A stretch of 64,000 bases of DNA from Plantibacter sp050587525 (GTDB lineage Bacteria; Actinomycetota; Actinomycetes; Actinomycetales; Microbacteriaceae), in the NCBI RefSeq assembly GCF_050587525.1, contig NZ_JBOBFT010000018.1, forward strand, positions 17,124 to 81,123, in the 5' to 3' direction. Made by a program: the position numbers and the translations under genes. The notes under the pieces were generated by a model that worked only from the letters and a program-made list of their open reading frames with translations, did no database searches and was not told the origin of the DNA. The stretch's first letter is position 1, and the number at the start of each line of letters is the position of its first letter. Below, piece after piece: positions 50,760-58,903 of this stretch.

Positions 50760-51875
50760 GTGACTATTCTTCGTGTACCCAGGGCGCGACGCCGGAGCCT
50801 CTCCATCGCCGGACTGATCGCCATCGCCCTGACCGCAAGCGCGTGCGCGGGAAGCCCGGCATCGACGCCGGGCTCCGCCGCCGCGAACGCCGGCGGCATC
50901 ATCGACCAGGCTGCGTGCGATCGCAACCAGGCCGTCGGGCCCATCACGTACATCTCCGGCTACGGCTACTCGGCCAGCGCCGGCCAGATGGACGTGTTCC
51001 TCGCCAAGGAGCTCGGCTACTTCAACGACCTGTGCCTCGACGTCGAGATCAACGCGTCCGGCGCCAACGGTCAGCAGCTCGTCTCCTCGGGGCAGGGGCA
51101 GTTCACCGCCCTCGGCTCCGCGTCCGACGTGATGCTCGCGGCGGCCAACAGCCACAACCTGACCGCGATCGCCACGTACGGCGACGTGTCACCGTTCTCG
51201 ATCTTCACGAACGAGAACATCACGTCCCTCAAGGACCTCGAGGGCAAGAAGCTCGGCTACTTCATCAACATGACCCCGATCGCCCTCGCGATGCTCGACG
51301 CAGCAGGCGTCGACGTGTCCAAGGTCGAGCTCATCAAGATGACCAACTACGACCCGACGGTCGTCACACGCGGCCAGGTCGACGCCATCGTCGGCTACGC
51401 CTCGAACCAGCCCGAGAAGCTCAAGTCGTTGAACCTGCCGTTCAACCAGTTCCTCCCGCAGGACCTCGACATCCAGGGCACGTACAACGTCATGGAGGTG
51501 AACTCGAAGTTCCTGAAGGACAACCGCGAGGTCGTCTCCGATTTCATGCGCGCCAGTCTCAAGGCGCTGCAGTACTGCCTGGACAACGATGCGGAGTGCA
51601 TCGACATGATCAGCAAGCTCGCCGAGGCCAACAACCAGGGTTCCGCGTTCCCCAAGGATCAGCAGGAGCGCACCTGGAAGGTCGAGTCCGGCTGGGTCGA
51701 GGGCGATGCCGTCGGCAAGCCCGGCGTGCAGACGATCGCCGAGTGGGAGGCCGAGTACGAGCTCGTGAAGCGCTTCGGGGGCGTCAAGGAGCTGCCGCCG
51801 CTGAAGGACATGATGGACGTCGATCTCGTCGCCGATCTGTACGACGGCGACACGTTGATCTGGCCGAGCAAGTGA
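50760..51875 (+). CDS. SsuA/TauA/NMT1-like ABC substrate-binding lipoprotein
   Basis: The 371-residue binding protein has an Arg-rich n-region, a hydrophobic core and the lipobox TASAC. The NMT1/SsuA fold follows with QMDVFLAKELGYFNDLCLDVEI, SGQGQFTALGSASDVMLAAA, LKDLEGKKLGYF and NREVVSDFMRASLKALQYCLD. Ligands in this group are sulfonates, taurine, nitrate or pyrimidines. The GTG at 50760 gives a normal signal peptide (AAGGGA upstream); an ATG at 50724 is possible. It is the first gene of SsuABC-like genes followed by an LLM monooxygenase, the usual layout for sulfonate use. Confidence 0.9.
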   Translation: MTILRVPRARRRSLSIAGLIAIALTASACAGSPASTPGSAAANAGGIIDQAACDRNQAVGPITYISGYGYSASAGQMDVFLAKELGYFNDLCLDVEINASGANGQQLVSSGQGQFTALGSASDVMLAAANSHNLTAIATYGDVSPFSIFTNENITSLKDLEGKKLGYFINMTPIALAMLDAAGVDVSKVELIKMTNYDPTVVTRGQVDAIVGYASNQPEKLKSLNLPFNQFLPQDLDIQGTYNVMEVNSKFLKDNREVVSDFMRASLKALQYCLDNDAECIDMISKLAEANNQGSAFPKDQQERTWKVESGWVEGDAVGKPGVQTIAEWEAEYELVKRFGGVKELPPLKDMMDVDLVADLYDGDTLIWPSK

Positions 51876-52726
51876 GCCGGGACATCCTCGATCGCGCACC
51901 CGGCGCCGGCAGACGGCCCCGCCAGGGTGACGCGCAAGCGGTCCACGGCGGCGTGCAGGTCACGAACGTGTCGAAGAGCTTCGGCCCGGAAGGCGCGAGG
52001 ACCCTCGTGCTCGACGACGTGTCGCTCGACATCAAGATGGGGGAGTTCGTCTCCGTCATCGGTCCGAGCGGTTGCGGCAAGTCGACGCTCCTGAAAGCGA
52101 TCGCCGGTCTCAACGACGTCGATTCCGGCACCGTCACGGTCGACGGCAAGACGGTCAAGGCGGCGACGAAGCACAAGATGATCGGTCTCGTCCCGCAGTC
52201 CCCGGCGCTCCTGCCGTGGCGGACGGTGCTCGACAACGTGACCCTCCCGATCACCGTCAACCGCAAGGCGAACGCCGGTCGTTCGCTTCGCGACCCGAAG
52301 GAGATCCTCGCGTCGTTCGGCCTCGGTCACGCGCTCGACAAGTACCCGTCGCAGCTTTCGGGCGGCATGCAGCAGCGAGCCGCGATCGCCCGGGCGTTCG
52401 TCTTCGACCCGAGCGTCCTGCTCATGGACGAGCCGTTCTCCGCGCTCGACGAGATGAACCGCGACCAGCAGCGCCTCGGCCTGCTCGAGTTCTGGCAGTC
52501 GAACCGGAAGGCCGTCCTCTTCGTCACCCACTCGGTGCCGGAGGCGATCATGCTCTCCGACCGGATCATCGTGATGGCGGCGCACCCCGGCCGCATCGCC
52601 GAGATCATCGACGTCGATCTGCCCCGTCCCCGTGACGCCGACGTCTACGCGACCGATGCGTTCCGCGATCTCGAGGGCGCCGTCCGTTCCTCCCTCCGAA
52701 GCGTCATGGAGCCCAAGCATGTCTGA
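51872..52726 (+). CDS. SsuB/TauB-like ABC transporter ATP-binding protein
   Basis: The 284-residue ATPase has Walker A GPSGCGKST, the Q-loop LVPQSPALLPWRTVLDNV, the signature LSGGMQQRAAIARA, Walker B VLLMDEPFSALDE and the His switch FVTHSVPEAIMLSDRI. These are typical for nitrate/sulfonate importers. A ~35-residue N-terminal extension precedes the core. The GTG start overlaps the SBP stop. Confidence 0.95.
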   Translation: MSRDILDRAPGAGRRPRQGDAQAVHGGVQVTNVSKSFGPEGARTLVLDDVSLDIKMGEFVSVIGPSGCGKSTLLKAIAGLNDVDSGTVTVDGKTVKAATKHKMIGLVPQSPALLPWRTVLDNVTLPITVNRKANAGRSLRDPKEILASFGLGHALDKYPSQLSGGMQQRAAIARAFVFDPSVLLMDEPFSALDEMNRDQQRLGLLEFWQSNRKAVLFVTHSVPEAIMLSDRIIVMAAHPGRIAEIIDVDLPRPRDADVYATDAFRDLEGAVRSSLRSVMEPKHV

Positions 52727-53609
52727 TGTCAGAACGATCGAGACCCGCCTGTCGGCGACGACGAGCCTCGCGACTGCGGTCGACGGCGTGCAGCCGGGCG
52801 ATCCCCGCAGGAGCACAGCGACCGCCGGAGCGTCCCGCCTCACGAAGTGGACGCAGTGGCGTTCCTGGGGCCCGCCGGCCATCACCTTCGTCATCGTCGG
52901 TGTGCTCTGGCAGGTGCTCGCCATCACCAACCCGTATGTGATCCCGACGCTCGACGCGATCTGGGGGAGCCTCGTCGGCGAGCCGGCGATGTACTGGTCG
53001 AACCTCCTCGTCACGGCGCAGGAGGTCGTGGTCGGGGCGAGCGCCGGTATCCTCGCCGGGTTCCTCCTGGCGGTCGTGATGGCCGAGTTCCAGATCATGG
53101 AACGCGCCGTCATGCCACTCATCGTCGTGGTGATGGTGACGCCGGTCGTCGCGATCGCACCGGCCCTCGTGGTCGCGTTCGGGTTCGGGATGATGCCGAA
53201 GTACATCGTCACGGGTCTCGTCGTGTTCTTCCCGATGCTCGTCAACTCGCTCGCGGGTCTCCGCGATGTGGACGTGCGAGCGCTCGACGTCATGCGAACG
53301 CTCCACGCGAGCCGATGGGAGATCTTCCGCGACCTCCGCTTCCCCGGCTGCATGCCGTTCGTGTTCGCGGGTCTCCGCATCGCCCTCCCGCTCGCGATCG
53401 TCGGAGCCGCCGTGGCGGAGTTCGTCGCGGCCGGTCAGCAGGCCGGTCTCGGCTCCCTCGTCACGATCTCCGCAGCGCAGGCGAACCTGCCCGTCACCTG
53501 GGCCAGCATCGCCCTGCTCTGCCTCCTCGGTGTGATCCTCGTCTCCATCCTCGCGCTCGTTCGCAAGCGGGTCCTGTGGTGGAGCGAGGACACCGTGGTG
53601 AGCCGCTGA
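52719..53609 (+). CDS. SsuC/TauC-like ABC transporter permease
   Basis: The 296-residue permease has six spans. A ~45-residue Thr/Ala-rich N-terminus precedes ITFVIVGVLWQVLAITNPYVIPTLDAIWG. The EAA-like loop is RALDVMRTLHASRWEIFRDLRFPGCMPFVFAGLRIALPLA (in blocks). Its ATG overlaps the ATPase stop (ATGTCTGA), the same 8-bp overlap seen between the LLM and DszC-like genes at 40131-40138. Confidence 0.94.
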   Translation: MSDVRTIETRLSATTSLATAVDGVQPGDPRRSTATAGASRLTKWTQWRSWGPPAITFVIVGVLWQVLAITNPYVIPTLDAIWGSLVGEPAMYWSNLLVTAQEVVVGASAGILAGFLLAVVMAEFQIMERAVMPLIVVVMVTPVVAIAPALVVAFGFGMMPKYIVTGLVVFFPMLVNSLAGLRDVDVRALDVMRTLHASRWEIFRDLRFPGCMPFVFAGLRIALPLAIVGAAVAEFVAAGQQAGLGSLVTISAAQANLPVTWASIALLCLLGVILVSILALVRKRVLWWSEDTVVSR

Positions 53610-53710
53610 CTCGTCGACCGGCTTCGGCCCCTCGACGTCCAGCAGCTCATCGGTCCCATCACGGCGTCCCGCGCGGTGGGGCAGTACACCTCTGCAAGAA
53701 AGGCACCACC

Positions 53711-55075
53711 ATGAAACAGCTCCGGTTCGGTCTGTTCGAGAACGCCCAGACCAACGACTCCGGCACCGCCACCTGGCGCCATCCGGAGAACCAGAGGCAC
53801 CTGTTCGACACGCTCGGGTACTGGAAGAACGTCGCTGAGATCTGCGAGGACGCGAGCCTCGACTTCATGTTCCTCGCCGATGCGTGGGGCTGGGCCGATG
53901 TGAACGGCACACGTCCGGACATCTGCTCGATCGAGGGTCTGGATCTGCCGCGTCTCGATCCCGCGACGGTCGCCGCATCGCTCATCCCGACGACCGATCA
54001 CCTCGGTCTCGTCCTGACCGGCTCGACGCTCCTCGAGCAGCCGTACTCGTTCGCACGCCGCATCGCGACGCTCGACCACCTCTCGCAGGGGCGGATCGGC
54101 TGGAACGTCGTGACGACCGGCACTGCGGAGACGGCGTCTGAGGCGTTCGGGGTGCCGATGGTCGCCCATGACGAGCGGTATGACATGGCGGACGACTTCA
54201 TGGAGGTGGTCTACAAGCTGTGGGAGGGCGCGTGGGAGCCCGATGCGCTCGAACGTGACAAGGCGGGACGGTACGCGGATCCGGCGAAGGTGCACCGCAT
54301 CGATCACGACGGTCCGTACTTCCGGTCGCACGGCTACGGCAACACCTCGTATTCGCCGCAGGGCACGCCCGTGCTCTTCCAGGCCGGTTCCTCGGCTCGC
54401 GGCAAGGAGTTCGGCGGCCGCCATGGCGAGTGCATCTTCCTCGGCGGTTCGTCGGTGGCGAAGCTCGCGGAGCATGTCCGCGGCATCCGTGCGGAGGCCG
54501 TGGCCGTCGGTCGCGCCGCCGATTCGGTGAAGATCATGGCGGCGTTCTCGTGCGTCGTCGGCGCGACTCGCGATGAGGCGCAGCGGAAGTACCAGGAGAT
54601 CCTGGACGCGCAGACGCCCGAGGTCGCCGTCGCCTCCTACGCGTGGTTCACGGGCCTCGACCTCTCCTCCTACGACCCGAACACGAAGATGTCGGAGCTC
54701 CACACGGAGATGTCGCAGACGCAGATCGCCCGCTTCGGCGATCAGACCGTTGGCGACGTGCTGAAGGACTGGCACGCGCACGGTGTCCGCAGCACACCCG
54801 TCGTCGGGACGCCTGAGGAGATCGCGGACGAGATCTGCGCGCTCGCCGAAGGGGCGGACCTCGACGGCTTCCTGCTCACGCCGGTGATCCAGCCGGGGTC
54901 GACGATCGACTTCGTCGAGCAGGTGCTGCCGATCCTCCGGAAGCGCGGCGTGGCGGCGTCCGAGTACGAGGCGCCGACGCTGCGTGAGCGACTGCTCGGC
55001 ACGGAGACGCCAGTCCTGCGGGACGACCACCCGGGCGCCGGATTCCGGTACCGGGTGCCCTCGCTGGCGCGATGA
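53711..55075 (+). CDS. Second NtaA/DszA-type LLM flavin-dependent monooxygenase
   Basis: The 454-residue protein is a diverged homologue of the 40131 product: FGLFENAQTNDSGTATWRHPENQRHLFD (in blocks), DFMFLADAWGWADV, LEQPYSFARRIATLDHLSQGRIGWNVVTTG, TPVLFQAGSSARGKEFGGRHGE and DGFLLTPVIQPGSTIDFVEQVLPIL. It lies about 100 bp after the SsuC-like gene and shares its AGAAAGG ribosome site style. It probably oxidises the compound imported by the SsuABC-like system, using FMNH2 from the reductase at 56107. Confidence 0.92.
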   Translation: MKQLRFGLFENAQTNDSGTATWRHPENQRHLFDTLGYWKNVAEICEDASLDFMFLADAWGWADVNGTRPDICSIEGLDLPRLDPATVAASLIPTTDHLGLVLTGSTLLEQPYSFARRIATLDHLSQGRIGWNVVTTGTAETASEAFGVPMVAHDERYDMADDFMEVVYKLWEGAWEPDALERDKAGRYADPAKVHRIDHDGPYFRSHGYGNTSYSPQGTPVLFQAGSSARGKEFGGRHGECIFLGGSSVAKLAEHVRGIRAEAVAVGRAADSVKIMAAFSCVVGATRDEAQRKYQEILDAQTPEVAVASYAWFTGLDLSSYDPNTKMSELHTEMSQTQIARFGDQTVGDVLKDWHAHGVRSTPVVGTPEEIADEICALAEGADLDGFLLTPVIQPGSTIDFVEQVLPILRKRGVAASEYEAPTLRERLLGTETPVLRDDHPGAGFRYRVPSLAR

Positions 55076-55079
55076 GTCG

Positions 55080-55205
55080 GGCTCGGGTCCCGCGCTGAAG
55101 GCAACGGTTCGGGTCCCGAGCTGATCGGCAACGGTTCCGGGCCTCTCGGCAACGGGTCCGGGCTCATGGGTGCAGCGTCGGCCGGCATCGTGGTGACGGG
55201 TCACC
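55080..55205. repeat. imperfect GGCAACGG repeats and a GTCACC hairpin
   Basis: GGCAACGG recurs at 55100, 55127 and 55148 within a longer CGGGTCC(C)G pattern. GGTGAC-GG-GTCACC (55192-55205) is a perfect short palindrome. These lie between the convergent LLM and PadR genes and may help termination. No gene is seen in the 225-bp gap. Confidence 0.55.
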
Positions 55206-55300
55206 GCGGCGCCGGCCGTCGTCGTTTCCCGACTGGTCGGGTGCCCGGGAGGGGGCGGACCGGCGCGGCGGCTCCGGATGTTTGGCGCCAGGGCGGCTGC

Positions 55301-55948
55301 TCAGGCGCCGGGCGCGTCGACCGATGCCGCGGAGTCGGTCGCCTCTGCGGCATCCGCTCCGGCGCTGTTCCGAACGAGGGGCGGCTCGCCCGCGAAGACG
55401 TACTCGCCGGTTCGGATCCGCTCGCACAGTTCCCGCGCCCACTGCTGTTCACCGCGGAGGCGAGCGATCGACAGCTCGAAGATCTCGCGGACGTACGGGG
55501 GAGTGGAGGTCGACCGGGCGACGTCGTCGATCTGGTACGTGTTGCTGAGGATACGCGAGTCGATCTCCGTCACCCGGTGTTCGAGGGCGGCGATGACCTC
55601 CTTGCGGCTGAGCGCGTACATGAACGACGTCAGGACCATCACGGGTTTCGTGTCGAAGGTCTCGACGTTCCAGAGCGTGTGTCGGAGAAGGCGGAAGAAT
55701 TCGACCTCCCCCTCCGTCGTGAGGCGGTACGTCGTCCGCTCAGGCCGTTTCCCGGCGGATTCCGTGCCGCTCTCCTCCACGTAGCCGTCCTTCTCGAGGG
55801 ACCGCAGCGCGTTGTAGATGGAGCCGGGCTGGATGTTCGCCCACTCGTCGACGTGCCAGGTCATGAGCTCGCGTCGGAGGAAGTAGCCGTGGACCGGCTG
55901 GAACTGGTGCACGGCACCGAGGACGACGAGGCGAGTGGTGGTCGACAT
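55301..55948 (-). CDS. PadR-family transcriptional regulator
   Basis: The 215-residue protein has the PadR winged helix at residues 5-90: LVVLGAVHQFQPVHGYFLRREL, WANIQPGSIYNALRSLEKDGYV and the wing RTTYRLTTEGEVEFF. A C-terminal helical dimerisation domain (Vir_C-like) follows. The last ~35 residues are Ala-rich. It is divergent from the flavin reductase, with direct repeats between them, so it may control the flavin genes or the whole monooxygenase set. Confidence 0.92.
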   Translation of the reverse strand: MSTTTRLVVLGAVHQFQPVHGYFLRRELMTWHVDEWANIQPGSIYNALRSLEKDGYVEESGTESAGKRPERTTYRLTTEGEVEFFRLLRHTLWNVETFDTKPVMVLTSFMYALSRKEVIAALEHRVTEIDSRILSNTYQIDDVARSTSTPPYVREIFELSIARLRGEQQWARELCERIRTGEYVFAGEPPLVRNSAGADAAEATDSAASVDAPGA

Positions 55949-56008
55949 GGCCCCAGCCTAAAGCAGGCGATCGCCCCGATCCGCACATTCCGAGCTTGTT
56001 TGTATAAC

Positions 56009-56048
56009 CAAAGTTGAATAACATAGTCGCATGATCAAAGTTGACTAA
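56009..56048. promoter_or_regulatory. direct repeats CAAAGTTGAATAA / CAAAGTTGACTAA
   Basis: Two 13-bp repeats (56009-56021 and 56036-56048) differ at one base and are 27 bp apart. They lie in the AT-rich gap between the divergent PadR and flavin reductase genes, 59 bp before the reductase start. They are probable PadR or activator sites. Confidence 0.6.
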
Positions 56049-56106
56049 GTTGGTCGAGTCAGCCGTCCCGATCAATGACGATGCAGGATGAAGAAGGAGT
56101 CACGTG

Positions 56107-56613
56107 ATGTCCGGTCAGACAAACCTGGGGGATGCGCCACCGCAACTGGCGCTGCGCCGAGCATTCTCCCTGTTCCCAACGGGCGTGGTCGCGGTCTGCG
56201 CCCTCGTCGATGACGCGCCCGTCGGCATCGCCGTGAACTCGTTCACCTCGGTCTCGCTCGATCCGCCGCTCGTCGCGGTCTGCGTCGCGCGGACGTCCAA
56301 CACCTGGCCGATCCTCGCCGGGCGGACGCGGCTGGGCATGAGCATCCTCGGTTCGCACCACGAAGTGCTCTGTCGGAAGCTCGCCTCCCGCAACCTCGAC
56401 CGCTTCGAGGACGAGGACTGGCACGCGACCGAGGGTGGGGCGGTGCTCATGGACGGCGCCGCGCTCTGGCTCGAGTGCGAGGTGCGGGCGTCCTACGACG
56501 GCGGAGACCACGAGATCGTGGTGCTGGAAGTGCTGCAGTCGGACCTCTTCCCGGACGTCACCCCGCTCGTCTTCCACCAGAGCCAGTTCCGTGGGTTGCT
56601 GACCGACAAATGA
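56107..56613 (+). CDS. Flavin reductase (HpaC/DszD-like)
   Basis: The 168-residue protein has the flavin-reductase-like core: RRAFSLFPTGVVAVCAL, PVGIAVNSFTSVSLDPPLVAVCVARTSNTWPIL (in blocks), GMSILGSHHEVLCRKLA and DHEIVVLEVL. It would supply FMNH2 to the two LLM and two DszC-like oxygenases. GAAGGAG lies eight bases before the ATG at 56107; a GTG one codon earlier is also possible. It is coupled by ATGA to a riboflavin-kinase-like gene. Confidence 0.92.
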   Translation: MSGQTNLGDAPPQLALRRAFSLFPTGVVAVCALVDDAPVGIAVNSFTSVSLDPPLVAVCVARTSNTWPILAGRTRLGMSILGSHHEVLCRKLASRNLDRFEDEDWHATEGGAVLMDGAALWLECEVRASYDGGDHEIVVLEVLQSDLFPDVTPLVFHQSQFRGLLTDK

Positions 56614-57248
56614 GCTCCGGCCGCGTCATCGCCTCCCGCTCCGACGTCGCCCCGGCTGTGGGATCGCCGCAGCATGGCCCCGCGCACTTCGGCGGTGTGA
56701 TCGTGGGCGGTGATCGACGCGGCCGGCTCCTCGGGTTCCCGACCGCCAACATCGACGTCGCGGTCGGGAACCCGGTCCCGGCCGACGGCGTGTACGCGTG
56801 CGTCGTCCGCTTCGCGCCTGCCGTGGATGCGGGTGCGAAGCGTGCGGGTGCGGTGGATGCAGCGGCAGCGGCTGGGACCGATGCTGCAGGCGACGGCGCC
56901 GACCTCTTCGGTGCGACGGTCAGCATCGGTAACAACCCCACCTTCGATGATGTGCCCGACCGGCGGGTCGAGGCCTACGTCCACGACCTGAGCGCCGACC
57001 TCTACGGTCGGACGGTCTCCGTCTGGGTCGTCGGCTATCTCCGCGCCATGGTGCGCTTCGAGACGCTCGACGCCCTCATCCACCAGACGGCGGCGGACGT
57101 CGACGACTCGCGCCGGCTCCTGGCGAGTGCCAGTGGCCTCGGCCAGCCTGACCTCGGCTCATCTGGTCAGGCGGCCAACGTTCCACAGGAGGGACGTCGC
57201 TCGGATCGGTCCTGTGGGGCATGGGGGCCTAGTGCTCCTGATGCTTAG
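56610..57248 (+). CDS. Stand-alone riboflavin-kinase-like protein
   Basis: The 212-residue protein resembles the C-terminal kinase half of RibF: FGGVIVGGDRRGRLLGFPTANI (in blocks), GVYACVVRF, SIGNNPTFDD, VEAYVHDLSADLYGRTVSVWVVGYLRAMVRFETLDALIHQ. This half converts riboflavin to FMN; no FAD-synthetase half is present. An Ala/Asp-rich insertion (~residues 70-97) and a tail after ~residue 172 are unusual. The tail overlaps a hairpin at 57183-57217. Coupling to the reductase suggests local FMN supply for the oxygenases. Confidence 0.82.
   Translation: MSSGRVIASRSDVAPAVGSPQHGPAHFGGVIVGGDRRGRLLGFPTANIDVAVGNPVPADGVYACVVRFAPAVDAGAKRAGAVDAAAAAGTDAAGDGADLFGATVSIGNNPTFDDVPDRRVEAYVHDLSADLYGRTVSVWVVGYLRAMVRFETLDALIHQTAADVDDSRRLLASASGLGQPDLGSSGQAANVPQEGRRSDRSCGAWGPSAPDA
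57183..57217 (+). terminator. hairpin in the 3' end of the riboflavin-kinase-like gene
   Basis: CCACAGGA and TCCTGTGG are perfect 8-bp arms around 19 bases. It lies before the stop codon of the long reading, which suggests the real protein may once have ended earlier or that the tail is non-essential. Confidence 0.45.
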
Positions 57249-57251
57249 TCG

Positions 57252-57280
57252 TTGATTCAGTCGGGTACCCACCTCATTAT
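57252..57280 (+). promoter_or_regulatory. possible promoter of the secreted-peptide gene
   Basis: TTGATT (57252-57257) and CATTAT (57275-57280) are 17 bp apart in a markedly AT-rich stretch. CTCAT...ATGAG (57273-57292) is a small inverted repeat over the -10 region. The peptide gene starts 80 bp further on. Confidence 0.4.
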
Positions 57281-57360
57281 AAATAATATGAGATGTGGTG
57301 CACGGGCATCCGGCGGCACCCGCCGTCGACGTCCTACATCCCGAAGGGAAAGTGAAGTCA

Positions 57361-57654
57361 ATGATGCGTTCAACGAGGCATGCAACTCGAGTGTCGACCG
57401 CGTTGGTGGCGGGAGCGCTCGCTCTCGGCGGGGCGGTGGGGTCTTCCGCCCCGGCGTTCGCGGGAGGCAGCGGCAAGATCGAGATATCGTCCGTCCGGGC
57501 GGAAGCCTGGACGTGGACGTCAGGCGGAACCGAAGGAAGGTCGTACGCTCAACACGGCTGTGCCAGCTTCCTCTCGTCGTGGGGCAATGTATCCACGAAT
57601 GCCTGGGCAAGTTGCGGACTGGCTGGCGGTACAGCTTGGTACGAGTTCCGTTAG
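57361..57654 (+). CDS. Small secreted peptide, possibly lactococcin-972-like bacteriocin
   Basis: The 97-residue precursor has a clear Sec signal: a basic n-region (MMRSTRHATR), a hydrophobic core and APAFA as the cleavage site near residue 34. The ~63-residue mature part is Ser/Gly/Trp-rich with two Cys (HGCASF and WASCGL), which could form a disulfide, and ends AWYEFR. The arrangement of aromatic residues and the Tyr-rich end recall Lcn972-type peptides, but the match is weak. GAAGGGAAAG precedes the ATG. It converges with a two-component system (13 bp between stops) and lies near an ABC complex at 60359-63115. Confidence 0.65.
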   Translation: MMRSTRHATRVSTALVAGALALGGAVGSSAPAFAGGSGKIEISSVRAEAWTWTSGGTEGRSYAQHGCASFLSSWGNVSTNAWASCGLAGGTAWYEFR

Positions 57655-57667
57655 GGCGCATGACGAG

Positions 57668-58903
57668 CTAGCGGCCCGGCATCCGCGACGGATTCCCCAC
57701 CGGTTGGAGGTCGTCGCGGATGCCGCGGTTCGAGTGGACTGCAGGTGGGAAGGCGAGAACGGCGCAGAGCCCCCCAGCGGGCAATGCGTCGAGCGACAGC
57801 GCGCCACCGTGCTGCTGCATGATGGTGTCGACGATAGACAGCCCGAGACCGAATCCGGTCTCGTCGTTGGCGTGCCTCGTTTCGTGGCCGCGATTGAATG
57901 GTTCCCGCAGACGGGTGGCGACATCCGGAGCGATGACGCGACCGCTGTTCCTGACTTCGATCCTGGGACCGCCATCTCTAGCTCCAGCGCTTTCGACGTC
58001 GAATGCGGCGATGGACACCGTCCCACCTGCCATGTTGTATCGAATCGCGTTGTCGACCAGATTGAACAGAGCCTGCACGACGAGCACGGGATCTCCGACG
58101 ATGACGGCTGGCGCGGAGTCCACCGAGATCTCGACGCTCATTGCCTCGGCCGCCTCTGAGGCGAGCTCGATGACGACCGTGAGAAGGTGCTCGAGATCTA
58201 CCTCTGCGGTGTGGTCCGCAGTGATGCCGCGAGCCCGAGCGAGTTGCAGTAAAGAAGTGAGCAGCGCGGCCGACGTACCGGCCGCATCCAGAGCACGTTC
58301 GATCGAGATGCGAGTAGCGTCGGGAACAGTGTCATGCAACAGTGTGGCCTCCAGGGAAGCTCGCATGACTGTCAGCGGGGTCCGGAGCTCGTGCGACGCG
58401 TTCGCCACGAAGCGGTCCTGCCGCTCGAACGATTCGGCCAAGCGTGTGAGCATGTCATCGATCGTGTCGGCGAGCTCTCCGATCTCGTCCGACGGCCCGA
58501 GGAGACCGAGACGCTCATCGAGGTTCGCCGTGGTGATTCGTCGAGTCAACTCGGTGACTTCTGCCACCCGCCTGAGTGAGCGACTCGCGATGCGCCAGGT
58601 GATGATTCCCGCCAGCGCGACGAGGATCGCGGCGATCACCACTGACGAGATCATGACGGTCTTGAGGAGTTCTTCTGCGACCGCGAAGACCGCAGTGGTC
58701 CCGTTGATCGTCGCGGGCAGGTCTGACCTCCCCCGCGTCACATCGACGGAGACCGCGACGACGTGTTGGAGAATCGCGTACTCCAGGATGAGAAGGATGG
58801 TGGCGGCCGAAGCGAAGACTGCGACCGAGCTGAGTGCGAGTCTGCGTGCGAGCGGGCTCCGAAACGGGCGGCTCGAGTGCGCTGCGGAATCGCTGGACGT
58901 CAT
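57668..58903 (-). CDS. Sensor histidine kinase (HAMP, HisKA, HATPase)
   Basis: The 411-residue kinase has membrane spans at ~22-45 and ~83-103, a short ~38-residue extracellular loop, a HAMP domain at ~104-158, the phosphoacceptor His171 in ASHELRTPLTVMRAS, and ATPase N/G boxes (LVDNAIRYNMAGG, GFGLGLSIV). The short sensor loop suggests it senses a membrane event or peptide rather than a large ligand. It is coupled to the response regulator by ATGA. It is convergent with the secreted-peptide gene. Confidence 0.93.
   Translation of the reverse strand: MTSSDSAAHSSRPFRSPLARRLALSSVAVFASAATILLILEYAILQHVVAVSVDVTRGRSDLPATINGTTAVFAVAEELLKTVMISSVVIAAILVALAGIITWRIASRSLRRVAEVTELTRRITTANLDERLGLLGPSDEIGELADTIDDMLTRLAESFERQDRFVANASHELRTPLTVMRASLEATLLHDTVPDATRISIERALDAAGTSAALLTSLLQLARARGITADHTAEVDLEHLLTVVIELASEAAEAMSVEISVDSAPAVIVGDPVLVVQALFNLVDNAIRYNMAGGTVSIAAFDVESAGARDGGPRIEVRNSGRVIAPDVATRLREPFNRGHETRHANDETGFGLGLSIVDTIMQQHGGALSLDALPAGGLCAVLAFPPAVHSNRGIRDDLQPVGNPSRMPGR

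Noticed and set aside
50694..50760. Earlier start of the SsuA-like gene
   Set aside because: It would place 12-22 polar residues before the signal peptide; the GTG at 50760 gives a normal n-region, although the ATG at 50724 cannot be excluded.
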